Below, piece after piece: positions 50,854 to 59,278 of a stretch of 64,000 bases of DNA. The notes beneath the pieces are model-generated. The model did no database searches, was not told where the DNA came from, and saw only the letters and a program-made list of their open reading frames with translations. Position 1 is the stretch's first letter. Each line of letters begins with the position of its first letter. Made by a program: the position numbers and the translations under genes. Origin of the DNA: an uncultured Aquimarina sp. (GTDB lineage Bacteria > Bacteroidota > Bacteroidia > Flavobacteriales > Flavobacteriaceae); assembly GCF_947500065.1 (NCBI RefSeq), contig NZ_CANMQT010000001.1, positions 186,001 through 250,000 of the forward strand, read 5' to 3'.

Positions 50854-51735
50854 CTAAATCGAAGCAGAAATAGTTTCCATTGACCTATCCACTTTTTTCA
50901 CTAATCCCGATAATACTTTTCCAGGACCAACTTCAGTAAAAGATGTAGCTCCATCTTTCATCATATTTTGCATACTCTGTGTCCATTTTACAGGAGCCGT
51001 TAATTGCGCAATCAGATTTTTTTTGATCTCTTCAGGATCTGTAACTGCAGTTGTTGTTACATTCTGATATATTGGACAATTAGGTGTATTAAAAGTTGTT
51101 GCTTCTATTGCTGCTGCCAACTCTTCTCTTGCTGGTTCCATTAATGGTGAATGAAAAGCACCACCAACCGGTAGTACCAATGCTCTTCGAGCACCTTTTT
51201 CTTTCATAAGTTCACAAGCTTTCTCAATTGCTTCTACTTCGCCTGAGATTACTAATTGACCAGGGCAGTTATAATTTGCTGCCACCACTACTCCATCAAT
51301 TTCTTCGCATCCTTTTTCTACTACTTCATCTTCTAACCCCAATACAGCAGCCATTGTAGAAGGTTTTATTTCACAAGCCTGTTGCATCGCTAATGCCCTT
51401 TTAGAAACTAACCGAAGTGCATCTTCAAAATTCAATGTACCATTAGCCACCAAAGCCGAAAATTCACCTAATGAATGCCCCGCTACCATATCTGGTTTAA
51501 AACTATCTCCCAATACTTTACTAAGAATTACAGAATGTAAAAATATCGCCGGTTGCGTTACTTTAGTTTCTTTTAACTCATCAGCTGTACCTTCAAACAT
51601 GATTTTAGTGATTTCAAAACCTAGAATATCATTAGCCTTATGAAAAAGTTCTTTTGCAATTTCTGAATTTTCATATAAATCTAACCCCATTCCTGAAAAT
51701 TGAGCCCCTTGACCTGGAAAAACATATGCGTTCAT
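50854..51735 (-). CDS. fabD: Malonyl-CoA:ACP transacylase
   Basis: This 293-residue enzyme loads malonyl groups onto acyl carrier protein for fatty acid synthesis. The start MNAYVFPGQGAQFSGMG is chosen because the family begins right at YVFPGQG; the longer frame adds nine atypical residues. The nucleophile is Ser in VAGHSLGEFSALVA (about residue 91). The catalytic His is in PVGGAFHSPLMEPA (about residue 199), and VGPGKVLSGLVKK is near the end. It is a single gene with no other fab gene nearby. Confidence 0.97.
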   Translation of the reverse strand: MNAYVFPGQGAQFSGMGLDLYENSEIAKELFHKANDILGFEITKIMFEGTADELKETKVTQPAIFLHSVILSKVLGDSFKPDMVAGHSLGEFSALVANGTLNFEDALRLVSKRALAMQQACEIKPSTMAAVLGLEDEVVEKGCEEIDGVVVAANYNCPGQLVISGEVEAIEKACELMKEKGARRALVLPVGGAFHSPLMEPAREELAAAIEATTFNTPNCPIYQNVTTTAVTDPEEIKKNLIAQLTAPVKWTQSMQNMMKDGATSFTEVGPGKVLSGLVKKVDRSMETISASI

Positions 51736-51851
51736 GTACTGTGTGTTTAAAATTTTTAGCAAAAGTAATAATTAAAAGTGATTCATTAATTAGAGGTTAG
51801 CCCTTTGATTTTTATTCTCCTGAGAAAATCCAACCAATAGTAGAATAACAA

Positions 51852-52703
51852 CTAAGAATATCGAATTAAAATGTCTTTAACACCACTATAATATGACCTC
51901 CCGAATAAATTAAGGTGTACAAGGAGATAATATAATTGCCAAAGGGGTAATCGTTCTTTCCAATTCTCTGTAAGCGGAAAAGTCTCATTATACACTTCAA
52001 ATAATTCTCGATCAAAACCTCCAAAAAGATGCATCATCCCAATATCCATCTCTCTTGGAGCGTAGGCTACAGCAGGGTCTATTAAACAAGGTTCTCCTTT
52101 TTCATCAATAATAAAATTACCATTCCATAGATCGCCATGGGTTAAACTCGAAGGTTCATCTGGAATTTCGGTTTCGATAGCTGTATAAAGAGTGTCTAAA
52201 TTCTGAAAAGAAAAACCATTTTGAATAGCAATCTTAAACTGTGGTTGTAATCGCTGAATTATATAAAATTCCGAAGCTGTATAATGTTTAGAATTACTTT
52301 GCTGTAGGCTACCTATGTAATTATCATTTTCCAAACCGAAATAAGACGCACTCTGACGATGCAAAACAGCTAATTGCTCTCCAAATACCTTCCAAAAATC
52401 TTCAGTTTGTTTTCCTTTTTCAATATACTCGAGTAATAAAAAAGTATCATCGCCATATTTACCATAATGCAACACTTCAGGAATTGCAAAAGCATTTACT
52501 TTTCTTAATTCTTCAAGGCCTAGCGCTTCCGCCTCAAACATTCCAGGAAACCTAGAAGCACTATTTAGTTTAACTACTAATTCTCTAACATTTGTAGACA
52601 ATAAAAACACTTCATTAATATCTCCTCCTGAAAAAAGTTTTGTAGCATTCACTTCTTCAGAAAGAAGGTTTTCAAAATGCTTTATGAGTTGTTTTGACAG
52701 CAA
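51852..52703 (-). CDS. Fructosamine kinase family protein
   Basis: This 283-residue protein kinase-like phosphotransferase shows the conserved LTHGDLWNGNFI (catalytic Asp, about residue 192), metal-binding CLIDPAVAYAPREMDIGMMHLFGGF, and an N-terminal nucleotide-binding Lys segment (VKLNSASRFPGMFEAEALGLEEL). The family phosphorylates ketoamine adducts so that glycated proteins can be repaired. It lies 9 bp downstream of the 2TM-DHFR gene and appears co-transcribed with it. Confidence 0.93.
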   Translation of the reverse strand: MLSKQLIKHFENLLSEEVNATKLFSGGDINEVFLLSTNVRELVVKLNSASRFPGMFEAEALGLEELRKVNAFAIPEVLHYGKYGDDTFLLLEYIEKGKQTEDFWKVFGEQLAVLHRQSASYFGLENDNYIGSLQQSNSKHYTASEFYIIQRLQPQFKIAIQNGFSFQNLDTLYTAIETEIPDEPSSLTHGDLWNGNFIIDEKGEPCLIDPAVAYAPREMDIGMMHLFGGFDRELFEVYNETFPLTENWKERLPLWQLYYLLVHLNLFGRSYYSGVKDILIRYS

Positions 52704-52712
52704 ACCTACAAC

Positions 52713-53660
52713 CTACTTCTTTTTATAAGTCAAATACGTAAATCCAAACTCATGTCGCTCATCTGCGCCGTGAAGTTCTCTATTTTCAATAATCCATGCT
52801 TCAGTATCTATATCAGGAAAAAAGGTATCCGCTTCGAAAATCCCATGTACTCTGGTAAGCTCTATACAATCGGCATATTCCATTCCTATCTTATAAATTT
52901 CCCCGCCACCAATAATAAATGGTTGTGGATCATCTTTTGCGATTTCTAAAGCTGCATCCATAGAATGCACTACCAAAGCTCCTTCTGGTTTATAGTTTTC
53001 ATTTCTGGTAATTACTACATGAACACGATTAGGTAATGGTTTAGGAAATGTCTCAAAAGTCTTCCTGCCCATAATAATATGATGCCCTGTAGTCAATTGT
53101 TTAAAACGCTTAAAATCATCTGGCAAATGCCAAACAAGATCATTGTCTTTCCCTAAGGCATTATTTTCTCCAGCTGCCGCAATCATGGTAATCTTACGAT
53201 TCAACATAGGTTTTATTGTTTCTTCCACAACTTTGGGTTGCTGCTGTTGTTTAATAAATTTTTCCTTCTTTTTAATGAGTTCATCTTTTGGATACATAAG
53301 ATCTACATCCTTTTGTATTAGTGCAATTTCTGCTTTCTGCTTTGCTATCAAACGTTCCATTTGATTACTCGTCCATTCTGCTCCCATGAACTTGTGAAAC
53401 AACCATACATTACAAAAATGTAACACCAATAAAAATGCCCAGCAAATAACTACTATCACATACCAATCCAAACCAAAGAAAGTAATCTCTTTACCAACTC
53501 CGATTAATAAATTAAGAATAATCAAAAAAATAGAACCAACTAAAAAGACAATAAAATGCTGAAATAATCTTTTCTTTTGTACGGTTCTTTTACGTGCGTG
53601 CTCATACAATTCACGTTGTACAGGATCAATTTGTGGAGTTTCTTTTCTTTTTGAAAACAT
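52713..53660 (-). CDS. Dihydrofolate reductase fused to an N-terminal 2TM domain
   Basis: This 315-residue protein has two parts. Residues 1-110 form a 2TM domain with helices near 33-53 and 66-88, followed by a charged linker that includes a Q4 tract (about 110-150). Residues 155-315 are a complete dihydrofolate reductase (ITMIAAAGENNALGKDNDLVWHLPDDFKRFKQLT, then IIMGRKTFETFPKPLPNR and FIIGGGEIY). It should therefore be a membrane-anchored enzyme facing the cytoplasm, regenerating tetrahydrofolate for thymidylate synthase (gene 5 kb away). Its downstream neighbour is the fructosamine-kinase-like gene. Confidence 0.92.
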   Translation of the reverse strand: MFSKRKETPQIDPVQRELYEHARKRTVQKKRLFQHFIVFLVGSIFLIILNLLIGVGKEITFFGLDWYVIVVICWAFLLVLHFCNVWLFHKFMGAEWTSNQMERLIAKQKAEIALIQKDVDLMYPKDELIKKKEKFIKQQQQPKVVEETIKPMLNRKITMIAAAGENNALGKDNDLVWHLPDDFKRFKQLTTGHHIIMGRKTFETFPKPLPNRVHVVITRNENYKPEGALVVHSMDAALEIAKDDPQPFIIGGGEIYKIGMEYADCIELTRVHGIFEADTFFPDIDTEAWIIENRELHGADERHEFGFTYLTYKKK

Positions 53661-53739
53661 TTTAATAGTACCTTAGTAAAGCTTGATTAATAAATCCAAG
53701 TAAATATAAAGGTTTTGCTAAAAAGCCCTAAAGTAACTT

Positions 53740-54822
53740 ATGAAGAATTTAAGAAAAGAATTTCCCGTACTATCCCAAAACACCTATCTTAATACAGCAT
53801 CTTCTGGACTATTATATGATTCCTTATTAGATTACAGACAAGAACATGATCTTGATTTTCTAATTGGCGGAAGTATATTTCGGGATCATCAAGAAAAATT
53901 TCTAAACACTGTTAGAAAGTCAATTGGAAAGTTTTTTGGATGTGAATCACAAAACACAGTATTGACTCCCAACTTTTCTTTGGGTCTCAATACTATTTTA
54001 AATGGATTGGAGAAAAGCAAAAAAATACTGCTGCTTAATGACGATTATCCATCAATAAATTTTTCTGTAGTCAACAAAGGATTTAAGGTTTGCTATGCTG
54101 AAGTAAATGCATCTTTAGAACAAAATATTGAAGAAGCCATCTCAAAACATACTCCAGATGTTTTTGCTTTTAGCTTAGTACAATACATTAGTGGTATTAC
54201 AATTGACCTCGATTTTTTGAAACAGTTAAAATCAAAGAATCCTGACCTCTTACTAATTGCTGATGCTACCCAATTTTGTGGAACCAAAGTGTTCGATTTT
54301 AAGACTTCAGAGATTGACATTCTTGGGTGTAGTGGTTATAAATGGTTGTTAGGGGGTTACGGTAATGGATTTATGATGTTCAAAGAAAATATTCTAGATC
54401 AAATTACTCCTCAAGAGTATAAAACAGCTGCTTCTAATGGCGATTATGATTCTTCTTACACAAGTTTACAAGCGAGATATGAATGTGGTCATTTAGACAC
54501 ATTTAACTTCGGAAGTTTACAATATTCCCTACAGTTTATTTCCAAAATAGGGCTTTCGGTAATCGAAGAACATATAAATGAGTTAAGTAAGTACACTAAA
54601 ACCGAATTGGCAAATTTAAACCTACTAGAAAGGGATGTAGTTATCCGAGAAAACCATAGTTCAATCTTTAATTTAAAAGGAGATCAAAAATTATATAACA
54701 TTTTAAAGGAAAAAAATATTATCACTTCGCTTAGAGGCAACGGAATTAGAATAAGTCTTCATTTTTACAACACAAAAGAAGAAGTTACAAAACTACTTGA
54801 CACACTACATCGTTATCGTTAA
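53740..54822 (+). CDS. Class V aminotransferase-fold PLP enzyme
   Basis: This 360-residue PLP enzyme of the aminotransferase class V / cysteine desulfurase-like fold has the PLP lysine in GCSGYKWLLGGYGNGFMM (Lys near residue 201). LIADATQFCGTKVFDF precedes it and the N-terminal YLNTASSGLLYDSLL is typical. There is no conserved active-site Cys of IscS/SufS type. Isopenicillin-N-epimerase-like proteins of this fold include the ergothioneine C-S lyase EgtE, and egtD/egtB lie 0.8-3 kb away on the opposite strand. That link is possible but unproven. Confidence 0.85.
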   Translation: MKNLRKEFPVLSQNTYLNTASSGLLYDSLLDYRQEHDLDFLIGGSIFRDHQEKFLNTVRKSIGKFFGCESQNTVLTPNFSLGLNTILNGLEKSKKILLLNDDYPSINFSVVNKGFKVCYAEVNASLEQNIEEAISKHTPDVFAFSLVQYISGITIDLDFLKQLKSKNPDLLLIADATQFCGTKVFDFKTSEIDILGCSGYKWLLGGYGNGFMMFKENILDQITPQEYKTAASNGDYDSSYTSLQARYECGHLDTFNFGSLQYSLQFISKIGLSVIEEHINELSKYTKTELANLNLLERDVVIRENHSSIFNLKGDQKLYNILKEKNIITSLRGNGIRISLHFYNTKEEVTKLLDTLHRYR

Positions 54823-54945
54823 TATTTAATTGTTAAATGTTGATTAAATTATTGAAAATCCGTCAGTTTCCTCTTTTCTGTTTTGATGTTTTGTGTTAAT
54901 TTCACTTAAATTTTATTAACCGAAAATTAATTACAAACTAAAATT

Positions 54946-55242
54946 ATGGCAATAACCAAGCAATACCTAAAGTCAAAACCTATCTGTAAGGTTACTTTTT
55001 CTGTTCCTGCAAAAGAAGCAACTAATGTATGCGTTGCTGGAGAATTTAACGAATGGAATACTGAAGCGACAGTACTAAAGAAGTTAAAAAATGGCACATT
55101 TAAAGGAACATTAGATCTTCCAAAAGATCAAAAATTCGAATTTAAATATGTTGTGGATGGACAATGGACTAATGAATCGGAAGCTGATGGATATCAGTGG
55201 AATGATTTTGCAGCAGCAGATAACAGTTTATTAGTGCTTTAA
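54946..55242 (+). CDS. Stand-alone glycogen-binding (isoamylase early-set / CBM48-like) protein
   Basis: The 98-residue protein is essentially one early-set domain: CKVTFSVPAKEATNVCVAGEFNEWNTEATVLKKLKNGTFKGTLDLPKDQKFEFKYVVDGQW is the AMPK-beta/CBM48 pattern with WN and the Y/V-DGQW strand. It has no enzyme attached and no signal peptide. Such short proteins are common in flavobacteria and may bind glycogen or act as regulatory partners. It converges with the DUF427 gene, whose end lies in a shared hairpin. Confidence 0.92.
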   Translation: MAITKQYLKSKPICKVTFSVPAKEATNVCVAGEFNEWNTEATVLKKLKNGTFKGTLDLPKDQKFEFKYVVDGQWTNESEADGYQWNDFAAADNSLLVL

Positions 55243-55261
55243 TAACAGGAAATTGATTGAT

Positions 55262-55295
55262 ATTGAGATTGTAGTTATTATTCTACAATCTCAAT
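55262..55295. terminator. Bidirectional hairpin overlapping the DUF427 stop codon
   Basis: ATTGAGATTGTAG (55262-55274) and CTACAATCTCAAT (55283-55295) are perfect 13-bp arms around an 8-nt loop that contains the DUF427 stop codon (55278-55280). The right arm encodes the last residues of DUF427. There is no U-run on either strand, so termination efficiency is uncertain. Confidence 0.65.
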
Positions 55296-55559
55296 ACCTT
55301 TCCAGAATGCAACATATCCTTTAATCTGTTTTGCAAGATCACTAGTTTCTGGATAATACCATGCTGCATCCATATTTTCTTTACCATTTACATTCACTGT
55401 ATAATAAGACGCTACTCCTTTCCAAGGGCAATTAGTATGGGTTTCGCTTGACTTAAAAAATTCTTTTTTTATAGCTTCTGGCGGAAAATAATGATTATTT
55501 TCAATCACCTTTGTATCATTACTTTCTGCAATGATCTCATTATTCCAAATTGCTTTCAT
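55278..55559 (-). CDS. DUF427 family protein
   Basis: This 93-residue single-domain protein has the family blocks MKAIWNNEIIAESNDT, YFPPEAIKKEFFK, HTNCPWKGVASYYTV (about residue 42) and AAWYYPETSDLAKQIKGYVAFWKGIEI. Family function is unknown; small beta proteins of this type often occur next to metabolic genes. It precedes the end of the ergothioneine pair by 31 bp on the same strand and could be the third gene of an egtB-egtD-DUF427 unit. Confidence 0.93.
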   Translation of the reverse strand: MKAIWNNEIIAESNDTKVIENNHYFPPEAIKKEFFKSSETHTNCPWKGVASYYTVNVNGKENMDAAWYYPETSDLAKQIKGYVAFWKGIEIVE

Positions 55560-55590
55560 AGTTTTTTATTTTAAAACAAATCAAAATGAT

Positions 55591-56565
55591 TTATTCTGAT
55601 TTTTTAAACACATAATTTTTATAATACTTATTATCATCTGTAAAAGATCCTGTAATCTCGAATCCAGATTCTTCTGCCAACCACTTAACAGTATCATCGT
55701 CATATTTCTGAGAAATCTCGGTGTGGACACTTTCCCAGGCTTCAAAGTGAACTTGTAAGGATAAACAATCTATATCTACTGTTTGCTTTTTTGTACTCAC
55801 GAGATAACTTTTGGCAGTACCACTCTCTGGATCATACACTTCCCAATGGATAAAGGCATCTAAATTAAAATTACCTCCAAGTTCTTTATTAATTCTTGTT
55901 AAGACATTTTTATTAAATGCGGCCGTAACACCGGATTGGTCGTTATAAGCATCTAAAACTTTCTGAGGATGTTTCTTTTGATCAAAACCGATAAAAACAA
56001 GGTCATCCGGATGCATTACACCATTCAATTTTTTCAAAAACTGAATCGCTCTTGGGTGTAACAGATTACCTATATTAGATCCTAATACCATAATTACCTT
56101 TTTACGGTCACTAATATGCTGCAATCTATCTAACACTTCAAAATATTCTCCTATCTGACCTTTCACATTAAGATCAGGTAACTCCAAAGCTAGATTCTTA
56201 ACCAATCCATTAATTGCATTCTCACTAATATCTATAGGATGATATATAACAGGGTACTTTTGATCGAGTAATTCATTTAGTATTACTTTAGTTTTTTTAC
56301 CATCCCCTGCTCCTAATTCGACTAAATCAAAGCCGTTCTTATTAAAATCGAAGCTTTGAATAATATTCGTTTTATGTAATTGAAAAATATCATATTCAGC
56401 ATTTGTAAGATAATATTCTGGTAAATCCATTATCTGCTGAAAAAGCTTATCTCCTACTTCATCATAAAAAAACTTAGAAGACAGATATTTAGGAAAACTA
56501 GTTAAACCTTCGTGTACTTCTTTACCGAAAGTACAAACTAATACGTTTTGATCTTTAGAATTCAT
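55591..56565 (-). CDS. egtD: L-histidine N-alpha-methyltransferase
   Basis: This 324-residue SAM-dependent enzyme trimethylates histidine to hercynine, the first step of ergothioneine synthesis. The SAM site is LVELGAGDGKKTKVI (about residue 81), with YHPIDISENAINGL after it. The family N-terminal GLTSFPKYLSSKFFYDEVGDKLFQQIMDLPEYYLTNAEYDI and the FIGFDQKKHPQKVLDAYND segment support EgtD. It sits 11 bp downstream of egtB on the same strand. SAM for it would come from MetK. Confidence 0.94.
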   Translation of the reverse strand: MNSKDQNVLVCTFGKEVHEGLTSFPKYLSSKFFYDEVGDKLFQQIMDLPEYYLTNAEYDIFQLHKTNIIQSFDFNKNGFDLVELGAGDGKKTKVILNELLDQKYPVIYHPIDISENAINGLVKNLALELPDLNVKGQIGEYFEVLDRLQHISDRKKVIMVLGSNIGNLLHPRAIQFLKKLNGVMHPDDLVFIGFDQKKHPQKVLDAYNDQSGVTAAFNKNVLTRINKELGGNFNLDAFIHWEVYDPESGTAKSYLVSTKKQTVDIDCLSLQVHFEAWESVHTEISQKYDDDTVKWLAEESGFEITGSFTDDNKYYKNYVFKKSE

Positions 56566-56576
56566 GTAATGGGGAA

Positions 56577-57743
56577 TTATTTATTTTTCGCTAATCGCAA
56601 TCCATTAAATTGCCATCTTAACTGTGGGTGAAAAAAATTACGATATGTAGGCCTTGTATGATTACGAGGAGTAGCTACAGATCCTCCTCTAAGTACTTTT
56701 TGATTTACCATAAACTTCCCATTGTATTCACCAAGTGCTCCTGGAGCTTTAGTGTAATTAGGATAAGGTAGATAGGAACTTTCTGTCCACTCCCATCTTG
56801 ACCCCCAATCAAAAAATTGTTCAGCAGCTTCCCATTCAAATTCTGTAGGAAGGCGCTCACCTTTCCATTGGGCATACGCAAAGGCTTCATAATACGAAAT
56901 ATGAGTTACGGGAGCATCAAGATCTAATCTCTTTACTCCTGTTAAAGTATACTGTTGATACTCTTCATCAATTTTATGCCAATACAATGGTGTTTTTATG
57001 TATTCAGTACTAATCCAATCCCAAGCTTCTGCATGCCACAAAAGGCTATTTTTATATCCTTTGTCTTCAATAAACTCCAGATATTCTTTATTAGTTACTA
57101 AGCTTTCTGCTATACTATATTTTTCAAGAAACACTTTATGAATACCTAATTCATTATCGTAGCAAAAATTATCTCCCTTATAACCAATCTCGTACAACCC
57201 TTCATTCATAGTATGATACAAGGAAGAAATCTCTTTCTTCGGATTTTCATCAAAAGTATCATTATATTTAGGCAACAATGGATTATTGCCCAAAATGAAT
57301 TTAATATCAGTTAGCAACAATTCCTGATGTTGTTTCTCATGATGAATCCCTATCTCTACAAGGGATCTGATTTCCTTATTATCTATCTCTTCTAATAAAG
57401 ATTGTAAATTATTCGTAACGTAATCTCTATAGTCATACACTTCACTAACGGTAGGTCTCGAAAGATTTCCTCTATTAGTTCTTATGACACGTTTTCCTAT
57501 ACTTTCATAATAACTATTAAAGACGTAAGCGAAATCATCGTGAAATCGTTTATAGTCTATTTTAAATTTAGTTAGAATAAATTCTTCAAAAAACCAAGTA
57601 GTATGTCCTAGGTGCCATTTTGGCGGAGAAACATCAACAATTGGTTGAACCACATAATCTTCTGTTTGAAGTGGAGCACAAATTTCTTCTGAATGTGCTC
57701 TGGTTTGTAACAAAGAAGAAAGTAAATTATCAGTAATTACCAT
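56577..57743 (-). CDS. egtB: Ergothioneine biosynthesis sulfoxide synthase
   Basis: From MVITDNLLSS the protein is 388 residues; the 15 residues upstream in the open frame do not match the family. It has an N-terminal DinB-like domain with iron-ligand candidates in GHTTWFFEEF and HHEKQHQELLLTDIKF, then an FGE-sulfatase-like domain (about 190-388; GIHKVFLEKYSIAESLVTNKEYLEF..., ending RWQFNGLRLAKNK). EgtB couples hercynine to a thiol (gamma-glutamylcysteine or cysteine). No egtC glutamine-type amidase lies nearby, so cysteine may be used directly. Paired with egtD, 11 bp. Confidence 0.93.
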   Translation of the reverse strand: MVITDNLLSSLLQTRAHSEEICAPLQTEDYVVQPIVDVSPPKWHLGHTTWFFEEFILTKFKIDYKRFHDDFAYVFNSYYESIGKRVIRTNRGNLSRPTVSEVYDYRDYVTNNLQSLLEEIDNKEIRSLVEIGIHHEKQHQELLLTDIKFILGNNPLLPKYNDTFDENPKKEISSLYHTMNEGLYEIGYKGDNFCYDNELGIHKVFLEKYSIAESLVTNKEYLEFIEDKGYKNSLLWHAEAWDWISTEYIKTPLYWHKIDEEYQQYTLTGVKRLDLDAPVTHISYYEAFAYAQWKGERLPTEFEWEAAEQFFDWGSRWEWTESSYLPYPNYTKAPGALGEYNGKFMVNQKVLRGGSVATPRNHTRPTYRNFFHPQLRWQFNGLRLAKNK

Positions 57744-57846
57744 AAAAAAAAGTGTACTCGATTTACGAATACACTCAAATTTAATCATTTTTATTTTGCC
57801 ACTACTTTACAGCAAAGTTAATCCGATGTTAAATATGCCTATATAC

Positions 57847-58272
57847 TTATTGTGGTTTTATGAAAGTAATCGGCACTTCATAGGCAACGGCAATAGGCTT
57901 TTTACCCCATTTTCCAGGTTTCATTTTTGGAATTGCTCTGATAATCCTAACAGCTTCTCTTTGAAGATATCTGTGACCTCCAGTAACTTCAATTACTTCG
58001 GTTTTACCTTTATTATTTACTATAAACTCTACAGTAACTGTTCCTTCTAGACTATCCTTCTCAGCAATTTCAGGATATCTAAAGCTTCTTATAATATGAT
58101 TTCTTAAATTGTTATCAAAACACTTTATAGGTGTTTGTCTAGAATCTTCGCATTTAGGCCACATTGGCGTAATCCCTTTTTCGTTAGCATTCTCCTGAGA
58201 GAGGATAACATTATCCTGAGCAAACAAAAAGGTTGAACATAAAATTGTTGTAATAAGTAGTAGTTTCTTCAT
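57847..58272 (-). CDS. Short exported TonB C-terminal-domain protein
   Basis: This 141-residue protein has a signal peptide (KKLLLITTILCSTFLFAQ) followed by a TonB_C domain: PEIAEKDSLEGTVTVEFIVNNKGKTEVIEV, then QREAVRIIRAIPKMKPG. It lacks the cytoplasmic N-terminus and proline-rich spacer of a true TonB, so it cannot span the periplasm; such short forms are frequent in flavobacteria. It may interact with outer-membrane receptors or peptidoglycan. It is downstream of thyA by 24 bp. Confidence 0.87.
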   Translation of the reverse strand: MKKLLLITTILCSTFLFAQDNVILSQENANEKGITPMWPKCEDSRQTPIKCFDNNLRNHIIRSFRYPEIAEKDSLEGTVTVEFIVNNKGKTEVIEVTGGHRYLQREAVRIIRAIPKMKPGKWGKKPIAVAYEVPITFIKPQ

Positions 58273-58296
58273 ATTAATTCAGTTTAAATTTGGGGG

Positions 58297-59121
58297 CTAA
58301 ACTGCAACTACACCTTTTATATGAGGGTGCGGATTATAGTCTTCCAATTCAAAGTCATCAAAAACGAAGCCAAAAATATTTTTCACCTCAGGATTGATTC
58401 TGATTGTAGGTAATTTTCTCGGTGTTCTAGACAACTGTAATTCTAATTGTTCTATATGATTATTATAAATATGTGCATCTCCAAACGTATGTATAAATTC
58501 ACCTGCTTCATAGCCGCAAACTTGTGCCATCATCATTGTAAATAAAGCATAGGATGCTATATTAAATGGCACCCCTAAGAAGATATCAGCACTTCTTTGA
58601 TATAATTGACAAGATAACTTTCCATCAGCTACATAAAACTGAAAAAATGCATGACAAGGAGGTAATGCCGCTTTACCGTTAGCTACATTATCCGAAAAAG
58701 ATTTAGATGTATCGGGTAAAACACTAGGATTCCAAGCTGACACTAACATTCGTCTACTATTAGGGTTATGCTTTAACGCATGTACAATTTCTTTTATCTG
58801 ATCTATCTCATCACCATTCCAGTTACGCCATTGATGTCCATAAACTGGACCTAAATCTCCATTTTCATCTGCCCAATCATTCCAAATACGAACTCCATTC
58901 TCTTGTAAATACTTAACATTAGTATCTCCATTAAGAAACCATAACAACTCATAAATAATTGATTTAAGGTGCAGCTTCTTTGTGGTCACCATGGGGAAAC
59001 CTTCACTAAGGTCAAAACGCATTTGATAACCGAAAACACTTTTGGTTCCTGTTCCTGTTCTATCACCTTTTTCATTGCCATTTTCCAGTACGTGATGTAC
59101 CAGATCAAGATATTGCTTCAT
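58297..59121 (-). CDS. thyA: Thymidylate synthase
   Basis: This 274-residue enzyme makes dTMP from dUMP using methylene-tetrahydrofolate. The catalytic Cys is in [13 protein letters not shown] near residue 161. [32 protein letters not shown] is at the N-terminus; [22 protein letters not shown] and HIYNNHIEQ follow. Length is close to E. coli ThyA (264). Its co-substrate is regenerated by the DHFR fusion at 52713. It lies alone ahead of the small TonB-domain gene. Confidence 0.98.
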   Translation of the reverse strand: MKQYLDLVHHVLENGNEKGDRTGTGTKSVFGYQMRFDLSEGFPMVTTKKLHLKSIIYELLWFLNGDTNVKYLQENGVRIWNDWADENGDLGPVYGHQWRNWNGDEIDQIKEIVHALKHNPNSRRMLVSAWNPSVLPDTSKSFSDNVANGKAALPPCHAFFQFYVADGKLSCQLYQRSADIFLGVPFNIASYALFTMMMAQVCGYEAGEFIHTFGDAHIYNNHIEQLELQLSRTPRKLPTIRINPEVKNIFGFVFDDFELEDYNPHPHIKGVVAV

Positions 59122-59278
59122 ATTCCCTTACTAACTTTCTATTGCGTTTGTTAAAATAACATTATTTCCTGTCAAATATACAAAAAATAGGTTTCGAGAT
59201 ATCTTTTAATATGTAGATTATGAAATAGTTGTAAAACCTTTTTCATAATTATGTTTTTGACAAAAAAACCTTTTATTA

